Shown here: piece by piece, positions 27,930 to 40,735 of the stretch
Layout of the letters: every line of letters starts with the position of its first letter
Numbering within the stretch: position 1 is the first letter of the stretch
Source of the DNA: Chrysoperla carnea
Taxonomy: Eukaryota > Arthropoda > Insecta > Neuroptera > Chrysopidae
Direction: 5' to 3'
Length of the DNA: 64,000 bases
Assembly (NCBI RefSeq): GCF_905475395.1
Contig: NC_058340.1
Span: 65,078,181 to 65,142,180, forward strand
Made by a program: the position numbers and the translations under genes
Notes under the pieces: generated by a model
Seen by the model: only the letters and a program-made list of their open reading frames with translations
Database searches by the model: none
Told to the model about the DNA's origin: nothing

Positions 27930-28015
27930 ATATACATGCTTGAAAAACTGTACCCTCTTTATAAGGCAGTCGGGTAAAATGAAGTGTAAATGCTTCAATG
28001 TAATGAATTTCAAAG
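27930..28015 (+). repeat. Dispersed repeat family H, copy 1
   Basis: ATACATGCTTGAAAAACTG, a TACCCTC block and GCAGTCGGGTAAAATGAAG match 38383-38455 in order and direction. The short open frame on the opposite strand (28013-27798) overlaps it and is not taken as a gene. Confidence 0.6.
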
Positions 28016-28339
28016 GATCTGAATATGATTTTATAAGGATTCTCTATGAATTCCATATGTAACAATTCTGTAACTTACTGGAGTACAAATTAGTTACAAA
28101 ACTGTAATTTTTTTCAAATTATAATTTTATGTAAATTAAATAGATATTTATTTTTATTTTTTTATAATAATTATATAATTGTCTAAATGTCATGGACATT
28201 TCTGAAACTAGAATTAAATATATGTAACTTATATATTTCTATTAACCTAAAACACAATTTTCTCCGGGGGAATTCCGTAAGAAAAACCTATAAAAAATTG
28301 CTTAGAGATATATAAGATAAAAAAAGTATATGAAATCCT

Positions 28340-28650
28340 GTTTTAATTTTTTTTTTTTTTTTTTAAATATATTTATTATACTGTATTTTCAACAGATAAT
28401 GTTATTTATACAGTAATCTTAATAAAATCGAGTAATTGCATTGATACATAATGGTTATATTTGATTTGTGAGTCCTGTGTTTTGAATGAAGTTGAGCACT
28501 TTCTTAGTGTTTTCGGTATTATCGGATAGGATGTCTTTGATATGGCCTATTATGGTATTTTTCGTTCGTTGGTTATTGAACTTTTTACATGTGAATAAGA
28601 TGTGTTCTGTGGTGACAGGTTCTTTGCAGATTGGGCATATTGTTTTAATT
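28340..28650 (-). mobile_element. 5'-truncated non-LTR retrotransposon (LINE) tail
   Basis: Read on the - strand, an open frame of about 60 codons from near 28650 to a TAA at 28457-28455 encodes a C-terminal segment with CPIC then EHILFTC: a C-x2-C...H-x4-C arrangement. This is typical of the zinc-finger-like C terminus after the reverse transcriptase of Jockey/I-type LINEs. It is followed by about 90 bases of 3' UTR and then a run of about 18 A (T at 28347-28364 on +), the expected poly(A) tail. The 5' side stops abruptly, the usual result of incomplete reverse transcription. The frame has no internal stop, so the copy may be fairly young. Clade assignment is inference. Confidence 0.85.
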
Positions 28651-30724
28651 TTTATTTAAAGTTTATCATTAAAAAACAGTGTATATACTGTACTGATTCC
28701 GAGGTAAAACTTAAGAAAATCATTCTGTATGTATAGAGATATCTCCATGACTGGATTCAAAATAAAAGTTTTTCGTAGCGTTTATAGGCGATATATTAGA
28801 AATGCTCACCCAATCCTTATATGAATTGCATTTTGTAATTTATGGGTCAAAACTATCTTATATATTATGTCTCCGGTCTGGTTTTTCTTGTCCACTCGAT
28901 ATCTTTCTTATTCCTCATAATAGACTCAGGGATTAAAATTTTACCACTTAGGAAAAAAAAGATAATAAATTTATTTTGGTCATCTTGCAATTTGTATATT
29001 ATATTTGTAATAAAATTGCCTATAAATAAAAGTAAATTACTGTTGATGTTTATCACTGTTTTTTTCGCACGGAGCAAGTTAGTCCTATAAACCTAGTTTC
29101 ATCAAATTCAGAAAACGCTTTTATTAGCTTGACATGATGTATGAATGTAACGGAATCTTTCAACGTAATTTTCACTCTTAGACCTTCGATTGACTTGAAA
29201 ATTTGTACACGTATCAAGAATCGATGTCAATACAATAATTTATTAACTTTAAACTAATATTCTGTACAGGATCACCAGAATAAATCTTTATTAATTTAAT
29301 AAAATTATCTTGGAATAAAAAAACTATTCTTAATGGTCAAATGGTGTAATGGCGATTCGAAACCCATTCAAGTTAATATATATGAATTTTTTAATTCTAC
29401 TTGTAAATAATTAATTTTAATATAAAATAATTTGATTCGTAATAGGATGTTTTAATATTAATATTTAAAAAAAAATCAATAGTACAAATTGAAAACATTA
29501 TTTGAAATAAAATTAATTAAGTTAAAAAACTTTTATCATATTTAAATGCTTGTTGGTATTTTAAAAATTTAATATTTAAATACACAAAATAATATCACAT
29601 CTGTTTTATTTAAAAATTTTCATAATTTTATTAGTATAATATGCAAAAATTATAAAATATACTATATGATGTTTTGTAATTCGAATCCAAATCAGCCATC
29701 CATTACGCGAATAAAATATGAAATATAATATTATCATAAAATAATCATATAATTTATTGCGACATAACTTTTTGTGTTCAGAATGTTTTTTTTTTTTACA
29801 TTAGTTTGAGACCAATCTGCGCCATTCTGAATAATCGAGAATTGTTGAAATTAATTCAAATATTTACCACAATCGTAATAAAATTTTCTACTACGACTTA
29901 ACTCTAGATTTTTTCTTTCTTCTCATACAAGATCTGCTCTTTTTTTTCAAACGAAAATTAAATTACCTACTATGCTATGTTTATTTCAAAATTACTATGG
30001 AAATTATTTTACACAATGAAGTTTATGTCAAGATTTTCCAAAATACGTAATATTTAATTAAGACAATTTAAAAGAAAAAAAATTAATATTGGATGTTTTA
30101 AGAAGTTATAGAGTTTGAGGTAACACTTGGCAAAAACTTTGGATATAAATCAAATTTCTCCAAAAACAAGTTCGTACCCACAACTTTGTTCAAGAAGGTT
30201 CATTCCCAATTAGTATAGAAAAACTCTCGGAAGTTGATTCTCAAACATAAATTATGGACCCAAGTTATTAACCTTTTTTATAAAAAGAATAAACAATTGC
30301 CAAGGTAGAATTTTTCGAGTTATAACTATAAGATCGGAATTAATATATTTTGCAGCCTTTAATTAAAACTCTGGATAATCCAGGTGTCACTCCCTAACTT
30401 TGGAAACTTACTACAATGCACAACAAAGTCAATGATGATTTGTGGGTTGACTTGATTTGAGTGAAATTATTCTGGCTTGAGTTTAAATTTTTCGGGTTTT
30501 CGCTTCTTATTTTTTAATTGGAATGAAATATCCAAGAAAATAAATGTAATTCGAGACCTCTAAATAGTCTATTTCCCGGAGTGTAGATATTTAATTCTGT
30601 GCTTTCAGGCTTTAACCTGTCGAAATATAAGAGACAAATGTTAAACACCATTGAAATTTTTGTATATGCCTTTTGTCTAAAAAATGATAACTATTATTAA
30701 TCAGAACTTTTTTTTAATTTTCAG
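28651..30724. other. Region upstream of tsl; promoter and 5' exon not located
   Basis: A/T-rich DNA ending in the acceptor at 30724. It must be intronic for a tsl transcript that starts upstream, if the acceptor is used. I see no clear promoter motif. Confidence 0.5.
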
Positions 30725-30742
30725 ATTCCAGCCTCACTCAAA
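30725..30742 (+). other. tsl: tsl 5' UTR end after a splice acceptor
   Basis: A T-rich tract followed by TTTTCAG ends at 30724, 18 bases before the tsl ATG. This looks like a true 3' splice site. It implies that the tsl mRNA begins in one or more untranslated exons further upstream, which I could not identify. Confidence 0.7.
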
Positions 30743-33700
30743 ATGTGGGGTCGTGCAATTCTTGTAATATTAATGGGTTTATCAACAATCACCACCGGCC
30801 AACAATCAATCAGTACATCATCAACCGTTCGCGTTCAAGTGACAACCGCATCATCACCACCCGCACAAAGTTCCACAAAAGCGCAACAACAACAATCAAC
30901 ACAACAGAACAACAACAACAATGATCAAAATTTAAGTGTTGGACGTTCAATAAATATATTTAGTCGTTATGGTTATTTAAGTTTAAGTATGCGTGTTGTA
31001 CCACGCAATGATTCATCAAATAATCCATATTGGATATTTCGTGAACCCACTGTAGATATATTTAAAAATATTGATAATTTAATTGTTGATCGTAAATCAA
31101 CGCGTAACAATAAACAGCGTAGCAAATCAACGCAATTATTCGATGGTGATTTCCATATGGAATTTTGTGATAATCTACGGCAGTTATTACAAGCGTATTT
31201 TCGTGATTTTCAAATAGAACGATTACAAAAACCATGGCGTGCATTTAGTGGCTCATGGACTACGGATTTAATTGCACGTAATTTAGGTATAAACGCTTCG
31301 TTTATTGCATCGGATGGTTTAATGGCCGGTAGTACAAGTACAAACACGAATGGGGATCATTGTTATGTGTTAGTGCGTGTTTCACGGTTTCGACAAAGTT
31401 TTAAGTTACAACAGTTGCCGTTGAATGTTGAAATATCGGAGAAAGTACAAGAGGAAATGGATACGATTAAAGTTGGTGATTCAGCAACGGTAGAAGAGTT
31501 TATACGGAAATTTGGATCACATTATATATCGGCGTATGTGACGGGAAATTCTATGTACCAGGTTGGTTTTTATTTTTTATATTGTTTTCTACACCTTTGC
31601 TATTAAGAAAGTCATTCAAGACGTCAAACAGTTAATATGGCATACATAGGAAGGCTTAAACCGTGAAAAACCGTATTTTTTGAGAACCACTAATTTTGGG
31701 CCATTCTTTTCATCTGTGATGTCAACGTTTCGCTAGCTATCACTTATGTGCTTAATTCCGGGACCAGAACTCCACAATCGTGAAACCTATTAGAGCTAGG
31801 TTAATTTTGATCACAAATTTAAAAATTATGGCCCAAATTTAGTAGGATTACATACTTGGTTTATCAAAATTGGCTAAAATTTGGATGTGATAGAGCAAAG
31901 TTAAATAATTGGATTCTGATGACGTCATAAAGTTGAAAAATTCGATTTTTTTTTTCACAGGCAAATTTGATCCGATCTCATTGGAATTTTTTTTGAAACC
32001 CACTAGTCAGTTTTTCGCTAGCTAACACTTACATGCTTATTTCCGGGCCAGGATTGATTAAATCAATATGATTAAACAATAATTTTCAAACCGATTAATA
32101 CAAAATAAATTAAATCCACTCCAGAATCAACCTTTCCAATCCATGACTAATTATTATCAAAAAAAAATTTCTTTAAATGTTATTTAAATTTTTATTGCAT
32201 CTGATAAGCTAGAGTATATTAATTTATTTCAATTTATAAAACATTTAATATTGTATAAGTATGCTATTAACTTGCTGTGTACGGATCGATTGAAACGATT
32301 AATCGTTATCAATTTGGACAAAAATAACATCAACAATTTCAATGTTGGTTTAAATATTTTTTTTATAATATCTTACAAACTCAAACAATAAATTGTACAT
32401 TTAACAATGATCTAATGTTATGAAATTATCACTTTCATTTAAGTTGTTGTTTAAGAGGTCATGAGAAATTTCTTACAATAGCTCATTGAGATAAATGTAG
32501 ATAAATTGGATTCATTTATTTCTTTTTTAAATATATCTGATTTAATAAAAATGACAATAAAATCTATTTTTTTTGTGTTTTAATAATTTAACACGTTTCT
32601 GAGATATTTTTTTTTTATTATTTCAAAATCATAAAAAATGTAATTAATTTTATCAAATATTTGATTTAAAAAATACCGTAAAATTAACGTGTTCTAATTT
32701 CCACGCCATTTAAAAGATATTACTTGCGTTTATTTTTATGAGGCATTTACAAAAAGAGGCGCTAATAAAATCATAAAAAAAATAAATTTATCTCCACGTC
32801 GATTAACGATAGGGAATCGAAGTAAATTGTTTTTATCATTTTAAATGAAGAATTCTTACTTCACGAATAGAAAAGTAAAGTTGGCTTTTAAAATTCTTTA
32901 CTCAAAATTAAACAAAGAGAAAGATTATGACTAGTGACGTCGTACGTGGGTATCGCACTTATAATTTCATCGTTTTTTAATCAATTTTAATTTCACTTTC
33001 AAATTTTGTCGTGGTATCAAGTCTAGTTAGTTACATTTTAGGGGTTGATATCGCCAATTCGACATCAGAATTATCCCCTATTACATGAGTATTTTTTAAA
33101 ATATGGAGTCATCAGATTCCAAATCAAACTATTTTTTTCTGATTTTCACGAAAGTGGTAAGATTTTTGAAGGATCCCTTAAGAAAATTGGACAAAATTGA
33201 TAACTCTTTGTCATCCATTTGGATGAAAATCTTGTTCTAGTGCAATTTGGACCTAATAAATACGAAAATCGCATTTTCTCGACAATTAGAAAAGTTTCTG
33301 AAATATCGAATTAAATCGTATACAAGATATGATATTTCAGACCAATTTCTTCAGTCAACACCTCAAAATTTGTCGTTCTGACACAAAATCAACTTCATTT
33401 ACGGATTATTTATCTTAACTAACTCAAAAAGCAAACAAAAATTTAAGCTTATTTAACGATTAAATGAGATTTTTCATGATCCTGAATCGCCTTTAAAATA
33501 AAAGCTTTTCTTAAGGGTTTTTAAGCTTCAAAACTACTCATCGAATCGTTAAATGAAACCGATTTTTGTAGTTTTTGGGTCAAAATCACTGTATTCACCA
33601 AGTTTAAAAAAAACGATTTTGTAATTTTTTCGATTTCTTCAATGGAGTGTAGGTACCTATCCCTTTATAAAATATAAAAAATCGCGGAATTTTTTTGGAC

Positions 33701-35347
33701 TTCAGTTTGTAATTTCTGACAACAAAAATCAGACATCTTTGACCTATAGTTTACAGCAATATATCTAATCTGGATCGGCGCATATGTTAAGTCCAATTTA
33801 TCGATAATAATGACATCTTATTAATAGTTAAACACACAAATAATTATTATTCATTTATATTAAATAAAATATGTAACAATATTTTAATAAATATTAAATG
33901 CATACAGTTCTCGGTATATTTATTATTTGAAATATGAATAAATAAAGGTTATTAACCTAATAATAATGAAATAAATAATATTATTATAATATTTATAAAT
34001 TAAATTGAATATTATTTAATCAGCATTTTAATAAATGGTCACTCTTAAATCGATAATAATAATATTATTATTATATTAATAAGTATAAAAATTTACTATA
34101 ATTTTATAATATTCCTAATCAGAATTATTGTTATTAAATAATAATAAATATTAAGTACTGACTATGCAGGCTAGTAAATTAATCAAGTCCGTAACTAGGA
34201 CGTGGCAAAGGAGACACCCGTCACCGACACGACAGAAATTGAAACGCAAAACAAAAATTATGTTTTATTGGTTAAAGAAAAATTTAGTAAAGAATCATGT
34301 AAAAGACGATCTCACTTTTATGCTTAATTCCGAGACCAGGACTCCACATTCTTGAAACCTTTTAGAACTAGATTAATTTTGAAGACAAATTTGAAAATTA
34401 TGGCCCAAATTAAGTAGGATTACATTCTTGGTTTATCAAAATTGGATAAAATTTGTATTTGGTAAAGCAAAATTAAATTTTTTGGATTCTGATGACGTCA
34501 TAAAGTTAAAAAAATTTGAGTTTTTTGACAACACAGGCATATTTGATTCGATATTATTGGAATTTTTTTTGAAACCCACTAATTTTGGGTCATTCTTTTC
34601 AGCTGTGATGTGTGTTATTGCCTAGCTATCGCTAATGTGCCTAATTCCGGGACCAGGGCTCCACATTCTTGAAACCTATTAGAGCTAATTTAATTTTGAT
34701 CACATATTTGAAAAGTATGACCCAAATTAAGTAGGATTACATACTTGGTTTATCAAAATTACATAAAATTTGGATTTGATAGAGCAAAATTATTTTTTTT
34801 GTGGATTCTCATGCCGTTATAAAGTTGAAAAATTCGAAACTGCCACCCTGTATTAGCCCCTTCAAAAAATATCTGTATGTGTGCGTGCTTAAACCAACAT
34901 TCTTACCATTTATCTTTACAAATTGCTCACATGTTTTTATATATTTTCCAGGTCTTTGTCTACTCACGTAAAGTATATGCCCGCATCAAAGAACGTTTAA
35001 AATCTCAAGGTATTGGACAGCTATCGACGACAGAACTATCAAATTATTTTTCACCATGGTATGCAGAACATATGGGCCAAATAAAAGTTGCTAGTGGTAA
35101 TCAAACAATGGAACAATGGGCAACAACAAATTTAAAAATTCATTATTATATATTTACATATGCAAGTTTATTAAAATTACATGGTGATACAAGTTTATTA
35201 AAACAATTAAATAATTTATTAGGTAATGAAGCATTATTACAATTAGATTTAAAAACATTAACACCAGCATTTAAAAATCCAAAAACAAGACAATTCTACC
35301 AGGAAGTGTTAGATAATTATTTAAAATTATGGGAAGTTAATATGTGA
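30743..35347 (+). CDS. tsl: Torso-like protein, secreted MACPF-domain protein (2 coding exons)
   Basis: Coding exons are 30743-31561 (273 codons) and 34952-35347 (131 residues plus TGA), joined in phase 0 across a GT..AG intron to give 404 residues. Seen: a hydrophobic signal peptide at residues 1-19, a Ser/Thr/Gln/Asn-rich linker at 20-64, then a region matching Torso-like (NIFSRYGYLSLSMRVVPRND at 71-90, EFCDN with C142, DHCYVL with C207). The MACPF signature GSHY is at 258-261, and the protein ends LWEVNM. Known for the family: Tsl is secreted by follicle cells, localises activation of the Torso receptor at the embryo poles through Trunk, and also affects growth and developmental timing. 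It is longer than the fly protein, which I recall as about 350 residues. The extra length is mainly the N-terminal low-complexity linker and an insert near 191-203. The start is the only Met before the signal peptide and sits 18 bases after a strong acceptor, so at least one 5' noncoding exon lies upstream and was not located. Confidence 0.96.
31680..32060 (+). repeat. Satellite-like family F, about 1.2 units (tsl intron)
   Basis: CCGGGACCAGAACTCCACA, ATTATGGCCCAAATTTAGTA, GATTCTGATGACGTCATAAA and GGAATTTTTTTTGAAACCCA are shared with 34320-34845 in the same order. The CTTAATTCCGGG start recurs after about 285 bases, giving a partial second unit. Confidence 0.85.
33510..33720 (+). repeat. Satellite family E, diverged copy (tsl intron)
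   Basis: CCGATTTTTGTAGTTTTTGG, TTCGATTTCTTCAATGGAG, GTAGGTACCTATCCCTT and AAAAAATCGCGGAATTTTTT follow the order seen in the tandem copies at 40736-41185. Confidence 0.6.
34320..34845 (+). repeat. Satellite-like family F, about 1.6 tandem units (tsl intron)
   Basis: TTAATTCCGAGACCAGG (34325) and CTAATTCCGGGACCAGG (34641) mark a 317-bp period. Both units contain CACATTCTTGAAACCT, AAGTAGGATTACAT and CTTGGTTTATCAAAATT. The block ends about 100 bases before the exon 2 acceptor. Confidence 0.88.
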
Positions 35348-35765
35348 TGTGAAACAATTTGAAAATTTTTTTAATGATTTTACATTAAAATTTAAGGAGG
35401 AACTTACTCGAATGATCGTTAACAGATGGCAGAACTTTTAAATTTCTTTAATTTCATTAAGCGCACAAGATTGGAATACGATATGTATGACAATGTTGAT
35501 TTTACGAACTTTCTAGTTATTGCCACCAATTTCATAGATTTTTTGTATGCTAGGGATTTAAAATATCGTAGCTCGTAAGATTGGAGTAATATGAGGACTG
35601 AAAATCCTTAAGCGCTCAATCGATACATTTATACTCTTCTTATTTGGTTCCAAAATTACAAACAAATTTTAAGTGAAATTTGATTAAGCTTCAACAGGAG
35701 AACTGTAGTACGAAGTTCTGCCTAATAATGGATCCCATACTTTAGATCTCTCCTGAATGTCGTGA

Positions 35766-35771
35766 AATAAA
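35766..35771 (+). promoter_or_regulatory. tsl: Candidate tsl polyadenylation signal AATAAA
   Basis: The first canonical AATAAA noticed after the tsl stop lies about 420 bases downstream on the coding strand. It would give a 3' UTR of roughly 0.4 kb. In A+T-rich DNA such hexamers also occur by chance. Confidence 0.45.
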
Positions 35772-37673
35772 GACTTTATGCAGCACAATTTTCATAAAAA
35801 ACGTACCTATTTTATAAAATCATTGAGATTTCCTTGGTAGTTCGCCAATCATTGACCTGAGGGCCTGTGAATTTGTATAAAGCTAACAGAAAGAAGAAAT
35901 TACGTTGACAATTTGTAGAGCTTTATAGAGTACAAGCTATTTATTCTAATCGACAGTTACGTAAACTTGAGGTATCCTTGGAAGATATTCTTTTTAAAGT
36001 GACTATTAATACTATTTGCATGTCCCCCCAAACTTCTGTCAAAATCACTGCTCATAAGGACAAAAATCTCTTGGACCTAGCAAAGAGAAAGAAAATTCTG
36101 CTATGTAGGCATCAGCTGTCTATAACAGGTAAAGTAATGGAGCTTTGTGGTACGTGCTCCTGTCTAGATCTCATAAAACTTTTAACGAAAGTAATCTTAT
36201 AACATTTTTTTTAAAATTCCAGATCGTAGATTTGTTAACACATATCTAATAAGGTCCAAAAGTTCCTCCTTAGCAAATAATTTAAATAATTTTTTTAATT
36301 AAAATTAAAAAATAAATGTACCTGTGTTATAAAATAGCGAAAATTAAAAATAATTTTTAAATTAAAATTGTGCAATTTAATAAAAAAAAATTTGAAAGAG
36401 TTTTATAGTTAAACATTTTATAAATAATAAAAAAAAAAAAACACTAATAATAGTGAATAATTATTTACAAAAAGAATGTTAATTTATAAATATTGTTTTA
36501 TTATTTCTGAGAAACTAAAGTATGGTATATGTAAAAAAGGCTTTTAAAAAGTTTAAGGTGGAATTATCTCTAACAGAGCTTTAAGAACATCACTTCAATA
36601 ATCTATTTAAAAAAAAAGGATTGTGATCTCTTCATACATGTCTCTCAAAATCTGAGATATGGTTCTGCGATTAAAGGAAATATCTCAGAAGCTACGTCCC
36701 AACTGAAATATCACAGAAGCTATGTTTTTCTGTCTTTTTTCTTTATATTTTTAAATTTTTTTTCTGTATTTGAGAGGAAATAATGCAAATGTGCCAAATT
36801 ATTTTGAAACGTACTACTTAAAATGTGCCCAACTAACAGAATTCGTTCAAATACACAACGATGTATAGAGTTTTTAAAAGTAAGACTTGATTTTCTTAAA
36901 ATATGAACTTTTCTTCTGTCTCTTCCGGCTTAACAGCAAAGTTTACGTGGTGAAACATGAGCGGATTATTTAATCCAACACTTGCTATTAAGATTTTAGC
37001 TATTAACTTAGAGATAATTCCTGCATGAATAATTCAGAAACTTTCTGTACAATATGGGATGTATTTGGAAAATAATGGATGAACAAAAAACTTTTTTTTA
37101 AAGACTTTTTCGAGATTAGATTGTGTGTGATTGATGTATACAAAAAAATATTTATACGAAAAAATAATATTTATTTTTGTTACAAAAAGATGTATGTTTG
37201 TTTTTTTATTGTAAGATTTTTGAACGAACAGAAAAAAAAAAGAAATAATTATTTAGTACAATTTATAAAAAGAAAAAATTTAAAAAAACATTGTGTCCTA
37301 ATTTTTATTTTGTTGTATATTTTGTTCTTGTTTAGCTAGAAAATAAAAATTTGAACAAATTATATAAATCCCTTTCCCTACAGAAGACTTAAATTTGTAG
37401 GTAAGTAATTTAGCTGTGCTATATCTATCAATTGTGGGTAAGTTTATAAATATACTTAATTGGTTGAGCTTCGGGTACATTTATCTGATTATTTATGTGT
37501 ATACCTATGTTTAAAAACTGTTGTCTTTATGAGATTTGGCCCAGCCTAGAACAAAAATTCCTGATGTATCCCTTCGTAAGTAAAAATCTGAGTAACTGAT
37601 ATTGCTGAGAATGGCTTGGAAATTCCGCGTGTCTTAGTTTACTCTTTTGTCATTATAAAGAATCAAAAATTGT

Positions 37674-37728
37674 AACGTTGAAATGTTTTAAAAGCGAATA
37701 TGAACGTTGAAATGTTTTAAAAGTGAAC
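37674..37728 (+). repeat. Short direct duplication (27-bp spacing)
   Basis: AACGTTGAAATGTTTTAAAA occurs twice in a row, followed by GCGAA and GTGAA respectively. Confidence 0.8.
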
Positions 37729-38382
37729 AAATATCAGTAGTGGTTTTTTTCCACTACATTCATTTAATATAAATGAAAAAGCCTTTTAAAGAGTATCATT
37801 AAAAGCCTGTGTTATCACACTGAGAATTATTAAATACAATTACAATCCTGCTGAGTTATAAGAAGTACAAAGTCATTTAATTAAACGAAAATAAAATCAA
37901 TTAACTAACAAAGATAATCATTTTTAAGGATTCCGTTGTCCTTGAACGACTGTAGACTATCTAAATATAATATTAGCTTCTTTATTAGAAAGCATACTTC
38001 GTATAAGGTCAATGAAATTTAGCTAATAAAAAATTGCATTAATCGATTTTTTATGCTATAATGAATACAGTTAAGTGATTACAATTGCCTATCTATAAAA
38101 AATTTATTGAAAATTTCTACTCTATTATTCATTTGACACAATATAATAGATATTATTATCTACATTTTTTAAACCCTAAATGTTTTCTTCAGAAGGAGTG
38201 GGATATTTTTGGAATGTCCCTGACGTCAGTCGATCCAACAAGACCCCACTTAATACAGTTTGTCTACTTTCATTTGTCACCATATTGAGCTTTCATTACT
38301 GTCATATCTTCAATAACCCTCGTAAGATTAAGAGAAATCGATCGACGTAAGAACAATAAAAATTGGAAACCGCGTTCAACAT

Positions 38383-38455
38383 ACATACATGTATAGTCTG
38401 AAAAACACGTTACCACTCCTTTGCTCCGCGAAGTCGGGTAAAATGGAGCTCTACC
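38383..38455 (+). repeat. Dispersed repeat family H, copy 2
   Basis: ATACATGTATAGTCTGAAAAAC, TTACCACTC and GAAGTCGGGTAAAATGGAG line up with 27930-28015. Confidence 0.6.
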
Positions 38456-40735
38456 GAACCTTTTATATTACATTCTCTGTTCTTCACTTAAAATCCAATT
38501 TATTATTTAATTGGATTATAATACAAAAATAATTTATGAATATTATTTATTATTAGCTATAAAAGTATTCTAAGCTCAAAGTCCACCTTTTATAAATAGA
38601 CATGGAAGTTTTATATTTAGATTGTATAGAATGAATTTGTGCCGATTATAAACAATTTAAGTTAAGCTAAGGTAATGGGTTAGTGGAAATAAGTACTTCT
38701 TTCCTCTTTCGGTATTCTTATTTTTGTCTGTGTAATTTCCTACTTGGGTACATTTCTAAAGCCAAAAAAAAACATTGAATCGAACCATGGCTAGGGGAAT
38801 CAAATAAAAAATTTGTGGTTTTTTTTATCATGGTATGAAGAATTGCTTGCTAGTTAGGTTTGCGATATTTTTAGCGCCAGAATTTGGTATTTATTGCTTA
38901 TTTACTAAATCTCCATAACTAGAAGAGCCCTGAGGTCTAAGATCATAATTCGTCCGTATGGATTTTTATAGTAATTTACTTTATTTTATTTATAGGCAAT
39001 TTCATTACAGATATGATATACAAATTACATAATGAACAAAATTAAATCTTAATATTATTTCTCTAGTCTGTTTTTCCTAAGCGGTATATTCATCTTAAGA
39101 CCGCGAGTCTCCTTTTCATCACCAGACAGTGTACGACAAGCTTTAAAAGGAGTGCAAATAATGGATGTGATTTCATAAGCTACAAATCTTGGTTCCAATA
39201 CAATACGTATTATTTCAGAGTTTAAGGCAGTTGTGGAAAGTTATTTTCATCGCTTAGGAAGTTGATGGTGTGAACCATAAGGGTTGCACTCACAAGAACA
39301 GCTTGTTTTTATATAAAATTATATAAAATCAAAGATACAGGTAATTCGTATAAATAAATATGATATAGGTATGTATTTCTAATTTGTAATAGGTATTTTG
39401 TTTTGTGGTTATATCTCAACATTTCGTTTGTCTATATTATTACATAATAAATTATATTATTAGGTAATTGGATTAATCTTATAAGTTTATATTACCTTTT
39501 ACTGTTTACTGTATTTATTACCTATCTGTATCAAATAACATTAAACTCAAACTGACTTTGTTGTGTCTATTTAGTCCAGGCGTTGGAGGTACATGAGCTT
39601 GCAAAATATAAGGCCGTATTCAATCTACTGATACACGCTTAAAAAACCTTGTAGATTACCTAATATTCCGGATGTTGCCAGGAATTCTATTGATTCACTT
39701 TTTTGTACACTCTCACTCTCAGAAGTTGTTAAATGTCCTTTTTTATACCAAGTAAAGCTACCCTAGGTCTTTTGGATTGTTTCACGTCAAAAAGTGTGAT
39801 TTTTTCAAGTTCAACGTTTTCAAGTTATAGACAGTTTAATGCTTGGAAAAACTTCAAAAAGATTTCAAAGCTAAAACGATGGTAAAGAACGTTTTAAAAT
39901 TAAACTTTTTTGCTTATCAAAATCCTAAAATCATTTTTTGAACATATTGTATAAAGTTATGAAGAATAATCACTAACTATTTATTTCTAAAGCCCCAATT
40001 TTGAACTCTTAAAAAAATGTTAAAATTCCCATCAACGTGTAAGACTGAAATGTTTATTGTCTCTGTCTTATAAATTGGTATTAATGGTTAATGGGAATTA
40101 AACAAATTTTTAAGAGTTCAAAAATTATCGTGTAGAATCTGTAACGCCGAACTTTATTAAAAGATGTTCAAAGATTATTTTGGAATTTTGGTAAGGTCAA
40201 AAATTTAACTTTCGAATTTTACCAAACATTAAACTGTTAATATCTCAAATACAATGAACTTTACGAAAAATTCACAGAGGCCTTTTTGACGTGAAAATCA
40301 AAAAATCCCAAAGAGTGTACTTTGATTATTTCTAAAAATTGATGAAAAATTGAACCAATAGCGTTTCTGCCAACATCGGGAATATTAATCTACATAATTT
40401 TTTGAACAAGAATCAATAGACAGAATGCAATATTCACATTTTCAAAGTCAAATACTTCAGCTCCTGCTCTAATTGAGTTAGTTATCTGATCTGATTTAAA
40501 ATACTTTTGCTTCTTACTATTATTTAACAGTTGTAATATTTCTTTGTTCAATCAAATGAAAATATAATTAGGATTCTGTTACGTTCACATAATCTTTAAT
40601 CTTAAAAATGTAAAACTTAGAAGCCGTCCTGAGAAAGCAGTAGAAGGTATAAAAAGACATTTCTGAAGGTCTTTTCGGCATCTCTTCTTCCACAATAGAC
40701 CTTCTAAATTAGAAGTTATCGCACAGGAAAAGTAG

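Larger units (their letters stand above)
31562..34951 (+). other. tsl: tsl intron (3,390 bp), repeat-rich
   Basis: The intron starts GTTGGT and ends ATTTTCCAG, in phase 0 between Gln273 and Val274. It contains satellite-like blocks at 31680-32060 and 34320-34845 (same family, same direction) and a copy of a second satellite family near 33510-33720. Between them (about 33770-34160) is simple A/T-rich sequence with many ATAATA runs. I see no coding exon inside it. Confidence 0.9.
35772..40735. other. Intergenic between tsl and the P450, left part
   Basis: It contains the 37674 duplication and the family H copy. The region 35850-36200 is slightly less A/T-rich with a 74-residue frame lacking motifs. 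No gene was supported. Confidence 0.5.

Noticed and set aside
27798..28013. 71-codon frame on -
   Set aside because: It overlaps a dispersed repeat copy (family H) and has no recognised domain.
34164..34355. 63-codon frame in the tsl intron
   Set aside because: It runs into satellite family F, has no homology I recognise, and splicing tsl without it gives an intact protein.
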